64,000 nt of DNA. Origin: Candidatus Methanoplasma cognatum (GTDB taxonomy: Archaea > Thermoplasmatota > Thermoplasmata > Methanomassiliicoccales > Methanomethylophilaceae). The stretch lies in the NCBI GenBank assembly GCA_009777615.1, contig WRLM01000004.1:62001-126000 (forward strand), in the 5' to 3' direction. A program made the translations under genes and the position numbers. The stretch's first letter is position 1. Every line of letters starts with the position of its first letter. This document shows, one piece after another, positions 17,655 to 27,326 of the stretch. The notes beneath the pieces are model-generated. The model searched no databases, was not told the DNA's origin, and worked only from the letters and a program-made list of their open reading frames with translations.

Positions 17655-20600
17655 TCAAGGGTGTTTCGTTCCGTCCTCCACCTCGTCCTCTTTTCTCCTG
17701 CGCCACAGCAGCAGAAGCAAAAGTAAGATCAGGAACAATGCAATCCCAGCTATCAGCCAGGGGAAGCCGCCGCCATCCTCAGTGAAGTACAGGTCCAGAC
17801 CTATGGACGAATTGACCTCCAGAGATATCTCCGAACTGGCGTATACGGCTGCTCCCTGCCGCCACTCCTTGAACTGGTATCCGTCGCCTGCGTATGCTCT
17901 CAGTTCGACCGAGGAACCTCCCTGCAGGGAGACCGTCTCCGTGTATGGTACGAAGGGCGACCCATTTATGCTGTATTCCACGCGGCCGTCTCCGTCCTTT
18001 ATTTCGATCGAAAGAGTGACGACCGCCCTCGGGCCGGTACCTCTGGCATCAATGGTGTGGCTCATCGCGACATTGCGGAAGGTGTAGTATCCTTTCGCAA
18101 CATCTTCCGGAGAGAGGGGCATGCCGTCCACCGTTACCGTAGCGGCGGAGAAGAAGAATGTCGCACTCCCTCCTCTGCTGACAGTAACTTTCCCTTCCGG
18201 AGACATGGTCGCGCCCTGGCTGGATGTCGCGGTTATGATATATTGCGCGGTGGTCAAGGAGGGGACGACCCTCTGTTCCAATAGGTGGGAGGCGGAAGCG
18301 TTGAAGTTAGAGTTCCCAAGATACTCTGCGGTAACAGGATGGATACCCAGACCCAGCGCCGCCGTCGCAAGGGTCGCTTTACCGGAAGCGTCCAACGCAG
18401 CTGTGCCGATGAGGACGCCGTCATCATAGAACTCGACCGTGCCGACAGGTATGCCGGTGCTGGGCAGTACGGCGGTGACGGTGGCAGTGAAGGTGACCGA
18501 TGCGCCTGTCAGCGAAGGATTCGGGGCCGATATTATCGAGGCAGTGGTGTCTGCAGGGCTTACCATAAGGCTCACTGGGGCGGACCCTGAGGTCGCGTAA
18601 CAGTAGTCCCCCCCGTAGACTGCGGTGATCGTGCGGGCGCCGGCGTCCAGAGCAGACGTTGAGAAAACAGCTATGCCGCCTGCGCTGAGTATGCCGCCGC
18701 CGATCGGGACGCCGCCGTCATAGAATTCGACCTCATCACCCGGTATGCCGGAACCGGGGCCGATGACGGTCACCGTTGCGGTGAATGTCACGGTCTGCCC
18801 ATGCACCGACGAGGCCATGTTCGAGGAGAGCGTGGTCACTGTGTCAGCTTTGCTCACTGTGTGGTCAAGCGCGGATTCGGAGGCGTTGTAGTAACCGTCG
18901 CCGATGTAGGCCGCTTTGACCGGACGGATACCTACACTCAGCGCAGCCGTCGAGAATACAGCTTCGCCGTTGATATCGAGAGCAACGGTATCCGTCAGAA
19001 TGCCGTCGATATAGAAGCAGACATCCCCTGTCGGCGTACCCGCGCCGGCAGCGGTCACCGTTGCGGTGAATGTCACGGTCTGCCCATAGACAGATGAGAT
19101 AAGGTCTGAGGAAAGTGAGGTCGCCGTATCCTCTTCGCTCACTATGTAGCTCAACGAGACGGTTCCTGAGGTGTTGTATTCGGCGTCTCCCCCGTAGACG
19201 GCCGTGATCGGATGGGTGCCTACGATCAACGCTGCAGTAGATAGGACGGCCTTTCCGTTGATATCAAGCACGTCGCTACCGATCAGCGAGCTGCCGTCAT
19301 AGAACTCGACGGTGCCTGTAGGCGTACCGGAGCCGGATCCCGCGGCCTCCACCGTGGCTGTGAAGGTAACCGTGCCTCCGAAGACAGATGATGCCGGGTC
19401 CGCTGAAAGCGATGTCCCGGTGTTCGCTTTGGTCACTTCGTGGCCCAACGAGGCGGGCCCGGAAACGTCATAATTGCCGTCTCCGATGTAAGATGCGGTG
19501 ATCGTGCGGCTGCCTACGCTTGACAATATTACGGACAAGGCCGCTTGGCCGGAAGCGTCCAGCGGGGCCGTGCCGATAGGAACGCCGTTGTCATAGAACT
19601 CGACGTCGCCTGTCGGCACGCCTAAGCCTGTGCCTATGACGTCCACACTGGCGATGAAGGTCACTTCCTGCCCATAGGCGGAAGAGGCAAGGTCCGCCGT
19701 CAGTGATATCGCGGTGTCCGCCGCGATCACCGTATGGACCACGCCGATGTTATCTTGTGAGGTGTCGTAATTGTCATCTCCCATATATTCGACGGTTATG
19801 GTATGGGGGCCTGCGCTCAACGCTGACGTAGAGAAGGCCGCTTGGCCGGAAGCGTCCAAAGTAGCCGTGCCGATAGGGATGCCGCCGTCATAGAACTCGA
19901 CGTCACCCGTCGGTATGCCTAAGCCTGTGCTTGCGTCGACCACTGCGGCGCTGAACGTCACGCTCTGCCCGTAAACAGAAGACAGGGCAGGGCCGGTCAG
20001 CTGGGTATCGGTCGTTGCTTTGTTAACTACGTAAGCGGTACTTGCGGAGGCGGAAGACAGTAAGCTTGCGTCCCCTGCAAATTCAGCGGAGATCGCATGG
20101 CTGCCTACGCTCAGCTGTATCGGTATCAGAAGAGAAGCGACCCCGGACAGATCACATGAACCTGTTCCGATAATATCCGCGCCGTCATAGAATATGATGG
20201 TCTTGCCGGACAGATCTCCTTCGCTGCCAGGCAATACAACCGAAAGCGTCGCGGTGATCGTTACGCTCTGTCCGTACACCGCCGGGGAAGCAGGCGCAAC
20301 GGCGATGCTGACCCCGGTCTGCGCTCTGTCCACATCATGCTCGGTCTTTCCCGTGCTTCCGTTCATGTTCACGTTGCCGTCGTACTTGGCGGAGATCGTG
20401 TTTATGCCAAACGGCAGAGGAACAGAGATAGAGGCAACCCCTAAAGAGTTGCAGTTATCTGATCCGATGACCGTTGCGCCGTTATAGAAGATAATGAGTT
20501 TCCCGTTCGCCGTGTCGCCGATGATATCCAATATCGAAAGCGTCGCGGTTATTGTCACAGTCTCTCCATGCACGGAAGTGCCAGGTGTGACAGAGACGCT

Positions 20601-23600
20601 TACTTCGGTATCGGCTTTGTATATGTCGTATACGAAATTCGCCGATTCGGTCCCGTTCAGATAGGCGCTGCCCTCGAACACGGCTTTGATAAGGTGTTCG
20701 CCGACAATCAATATTCCCATATCGATCAGATCGACCATACTGATGGTGAAGTAAACGCCGCCTGTGCCATCGCTGTTGCTTTGGCCCAGAAGTACGCCGT
20801 CCACGTAGAAGCTGACCGTCTTGCCCGCCAGCGTATCGTAGCCGGGGGGCACCACCGCCAGATGCGCGATGGCCGTTACCTGAGTGGTCTCGACTATTAT
20901 GGCGGCTACGACAAGGGCGGTATCCGCTTTGTTCACTGTATGCGGCACTCCCGCCGCTGAGGATGAGCCGCTGTAGTAGCTGTCGCCGCCATAGGCCGCT
21001 GTGATGTTGTGGCCTCCGAGAGACAGACTGTTTATCAAGAGGGAAGCAACGCCGGATTCATCGCAGGCCGCGGTCCCTATGAGCGCACTCCCGTCGTAGA
21101 AAGTGACTGTGCCGGAAGGCACGCCGCTTCCAGCATGACCGGGGGTCACGTGGGCATAGAAAGTGACATCTTCCCCATACATGCTCGGGCCGCCGCCGGA
21201 GGTCACCGCAGTCAAAGTGCTGTCCGTCACTGTGATGTTCAGGCAGGTGCCTCCGGTGGTTGTTACACCCAGGAAGGTGAAGTGGACCGGTTTGTCTCCG
21301 ACTGTGTGGGTGTCTACGCTTTCGGAGGTGTTGGTCATGCCTGGCTCTGTGTAAGAAACGCCGCTGTCGGTACCGTTTGTGTACTCCAGGGTCAGCAGCG
21401 TTCCGGTAAGGTCGATCGTTTCTCCGATGGCATATGTTGTTTTTGCGGGATCGGTGCCGACGGCGATGCCGATAAGCGAGTTTGCGCTCTCCTCGACCGC
21501 ACCGTAGGTGACGGCGCCGGCTTTCGCGCGATCCGCGCCGGTTTGATCAAAGGCAAGAGCTGCTAGGGCATTATCCACAGCCATTCTTTCGCCTGAGGAA
21601 AGGGTCGAATAGCCAAGGATATCGGAGATGGTGACGGCGGCGGCCGTTCCTGCCGCGATGCCGTTTGTAAGCACATTCTTGGTGCCGGTCGCCGGGTCGA
21701 ATACGTTAAGTCCGAAGACCCGCCTGTGAGTGGTGGGGCCGCTTTGGATCGGTATCCCCTCGATCAGGTTCCTTCCGGCGGTATAGTTGACGGTGCCGCC
21801 TCCGTAGGTCTGCAAAAGTGCTGTTCCGGCCGCGTTGGTGTTGCCGGTGACTATACAGTTGTACAGGTATGCGGTTCGCCCGCTGTCAGCGTAGATCCCC
21901 CCGCCCCTGTTGTTCGTTATCGTGAGATGGAAAAGATATGTCTTCGTTGCACAGTCGATCCCCCCGCCGTCAGTCGCTGTGTTATCGGTGAAGGTACAGT
22001 TGGTCAGGACCATCAGCGAGCCATTGTGCGCGCTCACCCCCCCGCCGGCGACCCTTGCCGTATTGCCTGCAAATACGCAGCCGGTAAGGAAGGCGTTGTT
22101 ATTCGTCCATATGCCGCCGCCGTTGCCGTTTGTCGCGTTGGTGGTCTCGTTTCCTGTGAAGATGCAGTCGGTGGCCGTTACGGGGCCCCATGAACGCACC
22201 CCGCCGCCGTTGCCGCCGGTCGCCCTGTTGTTGGTGAAGGCACAGTTGGTCAGGCTGGTGTTGCTGTTCCCGTAGACCCCGCCGCCCGCGGAGGTCGATC
22301 CGTTGCCGGTGAAGATGCAGTTCTCCAGGACGGCGGTGCCTCCTGAATAGACCCCGCCGCCCGAAGAACTCGCGTTGTTGCCGGCGAAGATGCAGTTCAT
22401 CAGCGTAACGGCGCCTCCGGCATAGATCCCGCCGCCGGTGGAGCCTGTCCTGTTGCCGTCGAAGTCGCAGTTCTGTGCGGTGACGTTGCCGTTGCTGTGT
22501 ATCCCGCCGCCGCTGTTAGAACCGGTGGTCCTGCCGTTCTTGATGGCCAGGCCGAAGTATTGCGAAGATCCGGAGTCGATCTGGTTGAAGACACGCCACG
22601 TCTTGTATGTCGCGTCCACGGTGATCTCCGGGGCGCCGTCAATGCCGAGGCGCCCGTAGATAACAATGTCTTTGGAGAATATGATCTCACTCCCCGTCTG
22701 GATATTGAACGTACTGCCGCCGGTCGAGGAATCATGGCTGTCAAAATAAACCACACGCCAATTCTCCGCTCCGCCGTCGTTATCGGCGTCGGTCACGCAT
22801 TGGCGCAGGGAACCGGCCCCGCCGTCGCTGCTGTTCGTGACGATCCAGCTCTTTGCGGTCCAGTTGACGGCGCCGAAGAGGCAGTTGGCTGAGGCTCGCA
22901 GGTTCCCCGCCGCATCTCTTTCATGACCCGTGATCACCGCCGCGCCGCCCGCAATACCGGACAGCGGCATGATATAGCCGAATGTGAAGGTGTTGTTCCC
23001 GAACCATGCCGCATAATCGTCGGTGCCGGTTCCGAGCAGGTTGCTGCCGCCGAGGGGGAGGTTGCAGTTTCCTTTCAGCAGATCTTCTGTCATCAGGCAG
23101 TTATCGGCTGAGACAGAAGAGCCGGCGTATACATTGTACACATTATTGTTCACCTGTTCGTTGCAAGTGAACGTGCAGTGGCGCAGGACCGCGCTGACGC
23201 CGGCATCCACGACGCCGGTTTCGGTACCGGGGCTCGCAATGGAGTTCGCAAAGAAAGTAGTGTTGTCCGCAATGACGTTGTCTGAATAGACCGTGCCGTA
23301 CAGTGAACTGTTATCTGCAAAGCCGCAATTTATGAGCGTAATGGAGCCGCCGGCATATATCCCGCCGCCGCTGGTCGCCGTGTTGCCGGTAAATATGCAG
23401 TTGGTAAGCACGGCATCGGCGACCGCCCGCACCCCGCCTCCGTCGCCGGATGCGGCGCCGTTCTCGATCGTCAGCCCTTTAAGCGTCAGCGTGCCCGCGG
23501 GCGCCGTACTGTTCAGCAGGCGGAAGCTGGATGCACCGATGCGCTGTATGGTCACGCCGGCCCCTCCGTCTATAGTTATGTCAGGCAGATCGAATAAGAT

Positions 23601-23855
23601 CTCGCCGCTTGTCAGCGTGACAGCGGTCACTGACGGATCGAATCTGATGGTATCGCCGTCTTCCGCGGCAGTGAGGGCCGCACGCAGGGAGCCGTCGCCG
23701 GCGTCATTGCCGTTGGTGACGACAAGTGCATTCCCCGCCCCAGCTCCCTCCGCCATGGGGGAGGGCAGGCCGAGCATGGCCGTGGCGGTGAATAACATCA
23801 GGATTATCAGCATTACCGCCGGTATATGTCTGGGTGTGTTCGTTTTTGTTTTCAT
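17655..23855 (-). CDS. Giant surface protein: beta-helix (Pmp-like) N-terminal half, ten Ig-like repeats, C-terminal membrane anchor
   Basis: About 2066 residues from ATG 23855 (MKTKTN); GAGGAG precedes it by six bases. A signal peptide covers residues 1-40. Residues ~45-760 form a parallel beta-helix with two long blocks of repeats like NCIFTGNTATSGGGIYAGG, matching the GG(I/V) and FTGN motifs of chlamydial Pmp-type helices. A Big_4-like domain follows, then ten Ig-like (Big_3_5-type) repeats of ~90 residues (SVYGQSVTFTATV ... GTPTGTVEFYDGGVPIG ... YGGDxxYxxS). The end holds a two-part stalk module, a transmembrane helix WLIAGIALFLILLLLLLLW and a basic-acidic tail. The C-terminal module recurs in the 31992-37538 protein. 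Adhesion or shielding is inferred. Confidence 0.85.
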   Translation of the reverse strand: MKTKTNTPRHIPAVMLIILMLFTATAMLGLPSPMAEGAGAGNALVVTNGNDAGDGSLRAALTAAEDGDTIRFDPSVTAVTLTSGEILFDLPDITIDGGAGVTIQRIGASSFRLLNSTAPAGTLTLKGLTIENGAASGDGGGVRAVADAVLTNCIFTGNTATSGGGIYAGGSITLINCGFADNSSLYGTVYSDNVIADNTTFFANSIASPGTETGVVDAGVSAVLRHCTFTCNEQVNNNVYNVYAGSSVSADNCLMTEDLLKGNCNLPLGGSNLLGTGTDDYAAWFGNNTFTFGYIMPLSGIAGGAAVITGHERDAAGNLRASANCLFGAVNWTAKSWIVTNSSDGGAGSLRQCVTDADNDGGAENWRVVYFDSHDSSTGGSTFNIQTGSEIIFSKDIVIYGRLGIDGAPEITVDATYKTWRVFNQIDSGSSQYFGLAIKNGRTTGSNSGGGIHSNGNVTAQNCDFDGNRTGSTGGGIYAGGAVTLMNCIFAGNNASSSGGGVYSGGTAVLENCIFTGNGSTSAGGGVYGNSNTSLTNCAFTNNRATGGNGGGVRSWGPVTATDCIFTGNETTNATNGNGGGIWTNNNAFLTGCVFAGNTARVAGGGVSAHNGSLMVLTNCTFTDNTATDGGGIDCATKTYLFHLTITNNRGGGIYADSGRTAYLYNCIVTGNTNAAGTALLQTYGGGTVNYTAGRNLIEGIPIQSGPTTHRRVFGLNVFDPATGTKNVLTNGIAAGTAAAVTISDILGYSTLSSGERMAVDNALAALAFDQTGADRAKAGAVTYGAVEESANSLIGIAVGTDPAKTTYAIGETIDLTGTLLTLEYTNGTDSGVSYTEPGMTNTSESVDTHTVGDKPVHFTFLGVTTTGGTCLNITVTDSTLTAVTSGGGPSMYGEDVTFYAHVTPGHAGSGVPSGTVTFYDGSALIGTAACDESGVASLLINSLSLGGHNITAAYGGDSYYSGSSSAAGVPHTVNKADTALVVAAIIVETTQVTAIAHLAVVPPGYDTLAGKTVSFYVDGVLLGQSNSDGTGGVYFTISMVDLIDMGILIVGEHLIKAVFEGSAYLNGTESANFVYDIYKADTEVSVSVTPGTSVHGETVTITATLSILDIIGDTANGKLIIFYNGATVIGSDNCNSLGVASISVPLPFGINTISAKYDGNVNMNGSTGKTEHDVDRAQTGVSIAVAPASPAVYGQSVTITATLSVVLPGSEGDLSGKTIIFYDGADIIGTGSCDLSGVASLLIPIQLSVGSHAISAEFAGDASLLSSASASTAYVVNKATTDTQLTGPALSSVYGQSVTFSAAVVDASTGLGIPTGDVEFYDGGIPIGTATLDASGQAAFSTSALSAGPHTITVEYMGDDNYDTSQDNIGVVHTVIAADTAISLTADLASSAYGQEVTFIASVDVIGTGLGVPTGDVEFYDNGVPIGTAPLDASGQAALSVILSSVGSRTITASYIGDGNYDVSGPASLGHEVTKANTGTSLSADPASSVFGGTVTFTATVEAAGSGSGTPTGTVEFYDGSSLIGSDVLDINGKAVLSTAALIVGTHPITAVYGGDAEYNTSGTVSLSYIVSEEDTATSLSSDLISSVYGQTVTFTATVTAAGAGTPTGDVCFYIDGILTDTVALDINGEAVFSTAALSVGIRPVKAAYIGDGYYNASESALDHTVSKADTVTTLSSNMASSVHGQTVTFTATVTVIGPGSGIPGDEVEFYDGGVPIGGGILSAGGIAVFSTSALDAGARTITAVYGGDYCYATSGSAPVSLMVSPADTTASIISAPNPSLTGASVTFTATVTAVLPSTGIPVGTVEFYDDGVLIGTAALDASGKATLATAALGLGIHPVTAEYLGNSNFNASASHLLEQRVVPSLTTAQYIITATSSQGATMSPEGKVTVSRGGSATFFFSAATVTVDGMPLSPEDVAKGYYTFRNVAMSHTIDARGTGPRAVVTLSIEIKDGDGRVEYSINGSPFVPYTETVSLQGGSSVELRAYAGDGYQFKEWRQGAAVYASSEISLEVNSSIGLDLYFTEDGGGFPWLIAGIALFLILLLLLLLWRRRKEDEVEDGTKHP

Positions 23856-23918
23856 CGTCATCTCCTCTCTGGAACGTTTCCTATCCCCCTATATATCCAA
23901 GAATGGCGCTCTATAAGT

Positions 23919-23929
23919 TTTATACTTGT
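23919..23929 (-). promoter_or_regulatory. TATA-like box of the giant surface-protein gene
   Basis: The minus strand reads CAAGTATAAAA at this position, about 65 bases upstream of the preferred ATG 23855, leaving a leader of roughly 40 bases with a GAGGAG ribosome-binding site. Confidence 0.5.
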
Positions 23930-24043
23930 GTATTTACAAAATCAATGGATAAAGGTACTTGCTTCTCAGATCACTGAAATAAAGATGCACCGCGCCAGCC
24001 TCTTTTCAGCCGGAGCGGAAAGAAAAAATGGTGTTTAAGCAGT

Positions 24044-26128
24044 TTACAGTGGGCAGGGGTTGCCGTCTTTCGGTATGGTCCTTTCCGTGATCGTCGCGGT
24101 ATCCTCGACCTCTTCCGGTAGGGGTTCCGTCTTAGGGGGATCCTTTCTTTCCTCGTGTTTTGCAGTGATTACGTACTCAGGCGGAGGCTCGATCTTCTTT
24201 ACCGTGGACACCCCGCCCTCGGTCAGAGGCAGAAGCTTGGTCATCAGATCCTTCTTTTTCGGACAATCGACGAAAGCATATTCAACGACGTCGCGGAAGT
24301 TCTCCACAGAGTAGACGTCCATATCCTTGTAGAATTTGTTCAGGATCATCACGTCGTTAGAGTTCGCTTCGGGTATCAGCGCCATTTTTATTCCCGATGC
24401 CGCCGCCGCCTCCAATTTAGCGGTCACGGCGCCTACTGGGAGCACCTTCCCTCTGACGCTGAGACTTCCGGTCATCGCGAGGTCCTGCCTTATAGGTATT
24501 CCCTCCATCGCGGATAAGATGACGGTCGCCATCGTTATGGATGCGCTGTCTCCTTCTACTCCGTCATATGTCCCTATGTATTGAAGGTGTATGTCGTAAT
24601 CGGATATCGATTTCGAGGTATAGTTCTTGATCACCGCCGATATGTTGTCGACGGCCTCCTTTGCGATATCGCCAAGGCGTCCGGTGGCTATCAGCTTCCC
24701 TCCCTTCTTTGTCTGGGGCGGTGCTATGGCCGCTACGATCGGCAATACTATTCCTGAATATTCTGCCATGCCGGAGTCTGCGCCCAGAGCGGCAAGGCCG
24801 TTGATCATCCCGATCTCGGAACCGCTCGTTTCGAACAGAGAGTACTTCTTGCTGTTCTCTATGTGGCGGTCCGCTATCTGCTGTTCGAGGCTGCGTGCGG
24901 TTCCCTTGGCGGAAAGCACATCGTCTATCGTGACTATGTCAGACCCTCTTTCGACGGCCACATCGCCGGATACGCGGACAAGGCCTCCGAGCTCCCTCAT
25001 CCTGAGGGTGAGCTCCCCCTTTCTTCCTGCGCGGCGCTGGGCCTCCTTAACGATCTCTCCCACAGCGTATTTGTCGAACGGAGGTATCTTTTCGTCTTTT
25101 TTGACTTCCTGCGCGACGAATCTTGCTATGTCGTAGCGGTTCTCGTCCGTATCAGGCATAGTGCTGCGCATGTATACTTCGTAACCGTACCCCCTTATTC
25201 TGGATCTTAACGCGGGGTGCATCCCGTGGATGGCGTCCAAGTTGCCGGCGCAGACGAGAATGAAATCGCACGGGACCGGCTCGGATTTCACCAGCGCGCC
25301 CGAGGACCTCTCCGACTGGCCGGTGATGGACATCTTCTTCTCCTGCATTGCGGTCAGAAGCGCCTGCTGGGACTCTATCCTGAGCAGGTTTATCTCGTCG
25401 ATAAAGAGGACGCCTTTGTTTGCTTTGTGTATCGCGCCGGACTCCAGCCTGTCGTGGGACGGGGTCTCCAGACCTCCGCTCTGGAACGGGTCGTGTCTAA
25501 CGTCTCCCAGCAGCGAACCCGCATGCGCGCCCGTCGCATCTATGAAAGGCGGCATATCGTCGGGATTATGTCCCACCAGCAGTTTCGGCACGATGGCCGT
25601 TTCCGTTCTCTGGTTGGGCGTCCTTGTGAAGAGCCATATGATTATTATCACAAAAAGGCATACGAGCAGTATCTCCCACTGTCCGAAGATGTATACTCCC
25701 ATTGCCCCTATCAATGCCACCAGGATGCATATGTAAATGAAAAAGGAGCCTTTCTGGTTCTTCATCGCCGCGGCGTGTGCTTTTTGCTCGCTCACGACCG
25801 CTTTGCCCCTTCCGGCCGGGAATTCGCGTATCCTGGGCTCGTTGACATCCTCAGGATTGTGATATGAGACAATATCCTGAAGCGCTTCCTTGGGAAGATA
25901 CTCCACCATGGAGTTGGCCAGCATCGATTTTCCGGTGCCGGGTTCACCGATAAGCATGACATGCCTTTTTTGGAAGGCCGCCTTCTTCATCACTTCCACG
26001 GCTTTTTCCTGACCTATGACACGGTCTGACAGTTTCTCCGGTATCTCGATGTCTTTGGTAGTGCGGAAGGTCTGCCGCTCTACCCAATCTTCGAGGAGTG
26101 ATGGTTTTTTATTGACAACTGTTTCCAT
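24044..26128 (-). CDS. lonB: Archaeal membrane-bound ATP-dependent Lon protease (LonB)
   Basis: A 694-residue archaeal LonB. Walker [10 protein letters not shown] is at residues ~61-69. Two transmembrane helices (~128-149 and ~151-168) are inserted between Walker A and Walker [12 protein letters not shown] (~239-249), the hallmark of the archaeal form. The sensor and arginine-finger region is [15 protein letters not shown]. The C-terminal protease domain has [16 protein letters not shown] (Ser528) and [15 protein letters not shown] (Lys571), the Ser-Lys dyad. It degrades misfolded and regulatory proteins at the membrane. A Glu/Pro-rich tail ends the protein. A small palindrome lies in its leader. 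Confidence 0.96.
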   Translation of the reverse strand: METVVNKKPSLLEDWVERQTFRTTKDIEIPEKLSDRVIGQEKAVEVMKKAAFQKRHVMLIGEPGTGKSMLANSMVEYLPKEALQDIVSYHNPEDVNEPRIREFPAGRGKAVVSEQKAHAAAMKNQKGSFFIYICILVALIGAMGVYIFGQWEILLVCLFVIIIIWLFTRTPNQRTETAIVPKLLVGHNPDDMPPFIDATGAHAGSLLGDVRHDPFQSGGLETPSHDRLESGAIHKANKGVLFIDEINLLRIESQQALLTAMQEKKMSITGQSERSSGALVKSEPVPCDFILVCAGNLDAIHGMHPALRSRIRGYGYEVYMRSTMPDTDENRYDIARFVAQEVKKDEKIPPFDKYAVGEIVKEAQRRAGRKGELTLRMRELGGLVRVSGDVAVERGSDIVTIDDVLSAKGTARSLEQQIADRHIENSKKYSLFETSGSEIGMINGLAALGADSGMAEYSGIVLPIVAAIAPPQTKKGGKLIATGRLGDIAKEAVDNISAVIKNYTSKSISDYDIHLQYIGTYDGVEGDSASITMATVILSAMEGIPIRQDLAMTGSLSVRGKVLPVGAVTAKLEAAAASGIKMALIPEANSNDVMILNKFYKDMDVYSVENFRDVVEYAFVDCPKKKDLMTKLLPLTEGGVSTVKKIEPPPEYVITAKHEERKDPPKTEPLPEEVEDTATITERTIPKDGNPCPL

Positions 26129-26139
26129 GCATTCCCTTC

Positions 26140-26152
26140 CTAACAGTGTTAG
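26140..26152. promoter_or_regulatory. Palindrome in the lonB leader, possible operator
   Basis: CTAACAGTGTTAG is a perfect six-plus-six inverted repeat about a single base. It lies between the lonB start (26128) and an upstream minus-strand TATA-like box (TTATATAC near 26161-26168). Repressor binding here would block initiation of the protease gene; this is inferred from position only. Confidence 0.35.
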
Positions 26153-26179
26153 TTTGTACTCGTATATAATTGTTGTTCA

Positions 26180-27250
26180 TCAACCGCTCCTTTTTGCATA
26201 TCTGTACAAAGCCACTGACAGCAACGCTACTATCGCGAATGCCATCACCCACGCATAACTCATATACCACGCAGGGGGCCCGGAATCGTACGAGGTGGTG
26301 CTCAGGACAGGATCCTCGAATGGATTAGGCAGATGGCCGCTTCCTAGATACGTTCCCTGGTGGTGCGTCTGGAAGAATGTGTCTGAGCCCTTCAGGAAAT
26401 AGGAATTGTTGGTGTTGTCATTCCAGGTCACATCTATGGCATACCATTTCCCGTCATCCATCAGGACATAGTTCCAGGCGTGGTTGACCATATCTACTAG
26501 GGATGTTCCCGATACCACCACGCACTCTATGTTCTCTTTCTCACACAGGAGAAGGAATGCTTTGGAGTAGCCGTCGCATACCGCATAGTGGTTCGGATCG
26601 ACAAAAACGCCATAGGCGTCGTGGGAATAGATGCTTATTTTTTTGTCATCATTCCAGTTCGGATCATATGTAGCAAGTTTGGTAATGTAGTTATTTATGT
26701 CCAAGACCTTGCCGCGGACGGTCGTACTTTCCGTAGAGAATTTGTCCACTGCGGCGTTGAGGTCGTCCAGCATTTTCTGTATGCCCTGGAACTCTCCCGT
26801 CACCGGATCTTTTGGATAGCTTGTTAAAGATACCTGGAACGAAAAGGTCGTCACCGTCGCAGTGTTACCTGCGACCGTAATGTCGGCCGCGGGATATGAG
26901 AACGAACTCGCCCCCCAGCCCCAATACGCCATCGGCGAGCTGGACCTGAGAGCATCGGCCGCATCATCGACGATCTTTTTGATTATACTCAAAAGATATG
27001 CTCTGGCATCATCGGGGTTGTCCGATGTCGCGCTCAGTTTAACAGGGAGATCAACAACAAGGCTGCTGGTATAAGCGTCTGCCGAATTCATCGCATCAAA
27101 TACGGCCTTGCCGTTGGCATCCAGCTGGTCATAATATGAGACGAACTCGTAAGTATCGTCCGATCCCGCCGCATAGATCGCTCCGGCGGTCGGAACGAGA
27201 AATACGGCGGCAGTGAACATGACCATTAATATCTTTAGAGATTCTCTCAT
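26180..27250 (-). CDS. Extracellular transglutaminase-like protease-fold protein with C-terminal membrane anchor
   Basis: A 356-residue protein. A signal peptide ends near residue 28 (VPTAGAIYAAG). The transglutaminase-like core shows the triad Cys225 (YAVCDGYSKAFLLLC), His257 (MVNHAWNYVLMDDG) and Asp273 (WYAIDVTWND). A C-terminal transmembrane helix (YAWVMAFAIVALLSVALY) with a basic tail anchors it outside the cell. Members act as peptidases or crosslinking enzymes on surface proteins or peptides. It is transcribed divergently from hel308 through a shared TTTAAA box. Confidence 0.88.
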   Translation of the reverse strand: MRESLKILMVMFTAAVFLVPTAGAIYAAGSDDTYEFVSYYDQLDANGKAVFDAMNSADAYTSSLVVDLPVKLSATSDNPDDARAYLLSIIKKIVDDAADALRSSSPMAYWGWGASSFSYPAADITVAGNTATVTTFSFQVSLTSYPKDPVTGEFQGIQKMLDDLNAAVDKFSTESTTVRGKVLDINNYITKLATYDPNWNDDKKISIYSHDAYGVFVDPNHYAVCDGYSKAFLLLCEKENIECVVVSGTSLVDMVNHAWNYVLMDDGKWYAIDVTWNDNTNNSYFLKGSDTFFQTHHQGTYLGSGHLPNPFEDPVLSTTSYDSGPPAWYMSYAWVMAFAIVALLSVALYRYAKRSG

Positions 27251-27280
27251 ATCTTTTTCAATTACTCCATATTTCCGCCG

Positions 27281-27290
27281 TATTTAAACT
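27281..27290. promoter_or_regulatory. Shared TATA-like box between the transglutaminase-like gene and hel308
   Basis: TATTTAAACT contains a symmetric TTTAAA core, roughly 40 bases from both divergent start codons (27250 minus, 27327 plus), so one box could serve both directions. Confidence 0.4.
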
Positions 27291-27326
27291 GAATGCATAA
27301 ACGTCCGACGAACGCATAAATAAACC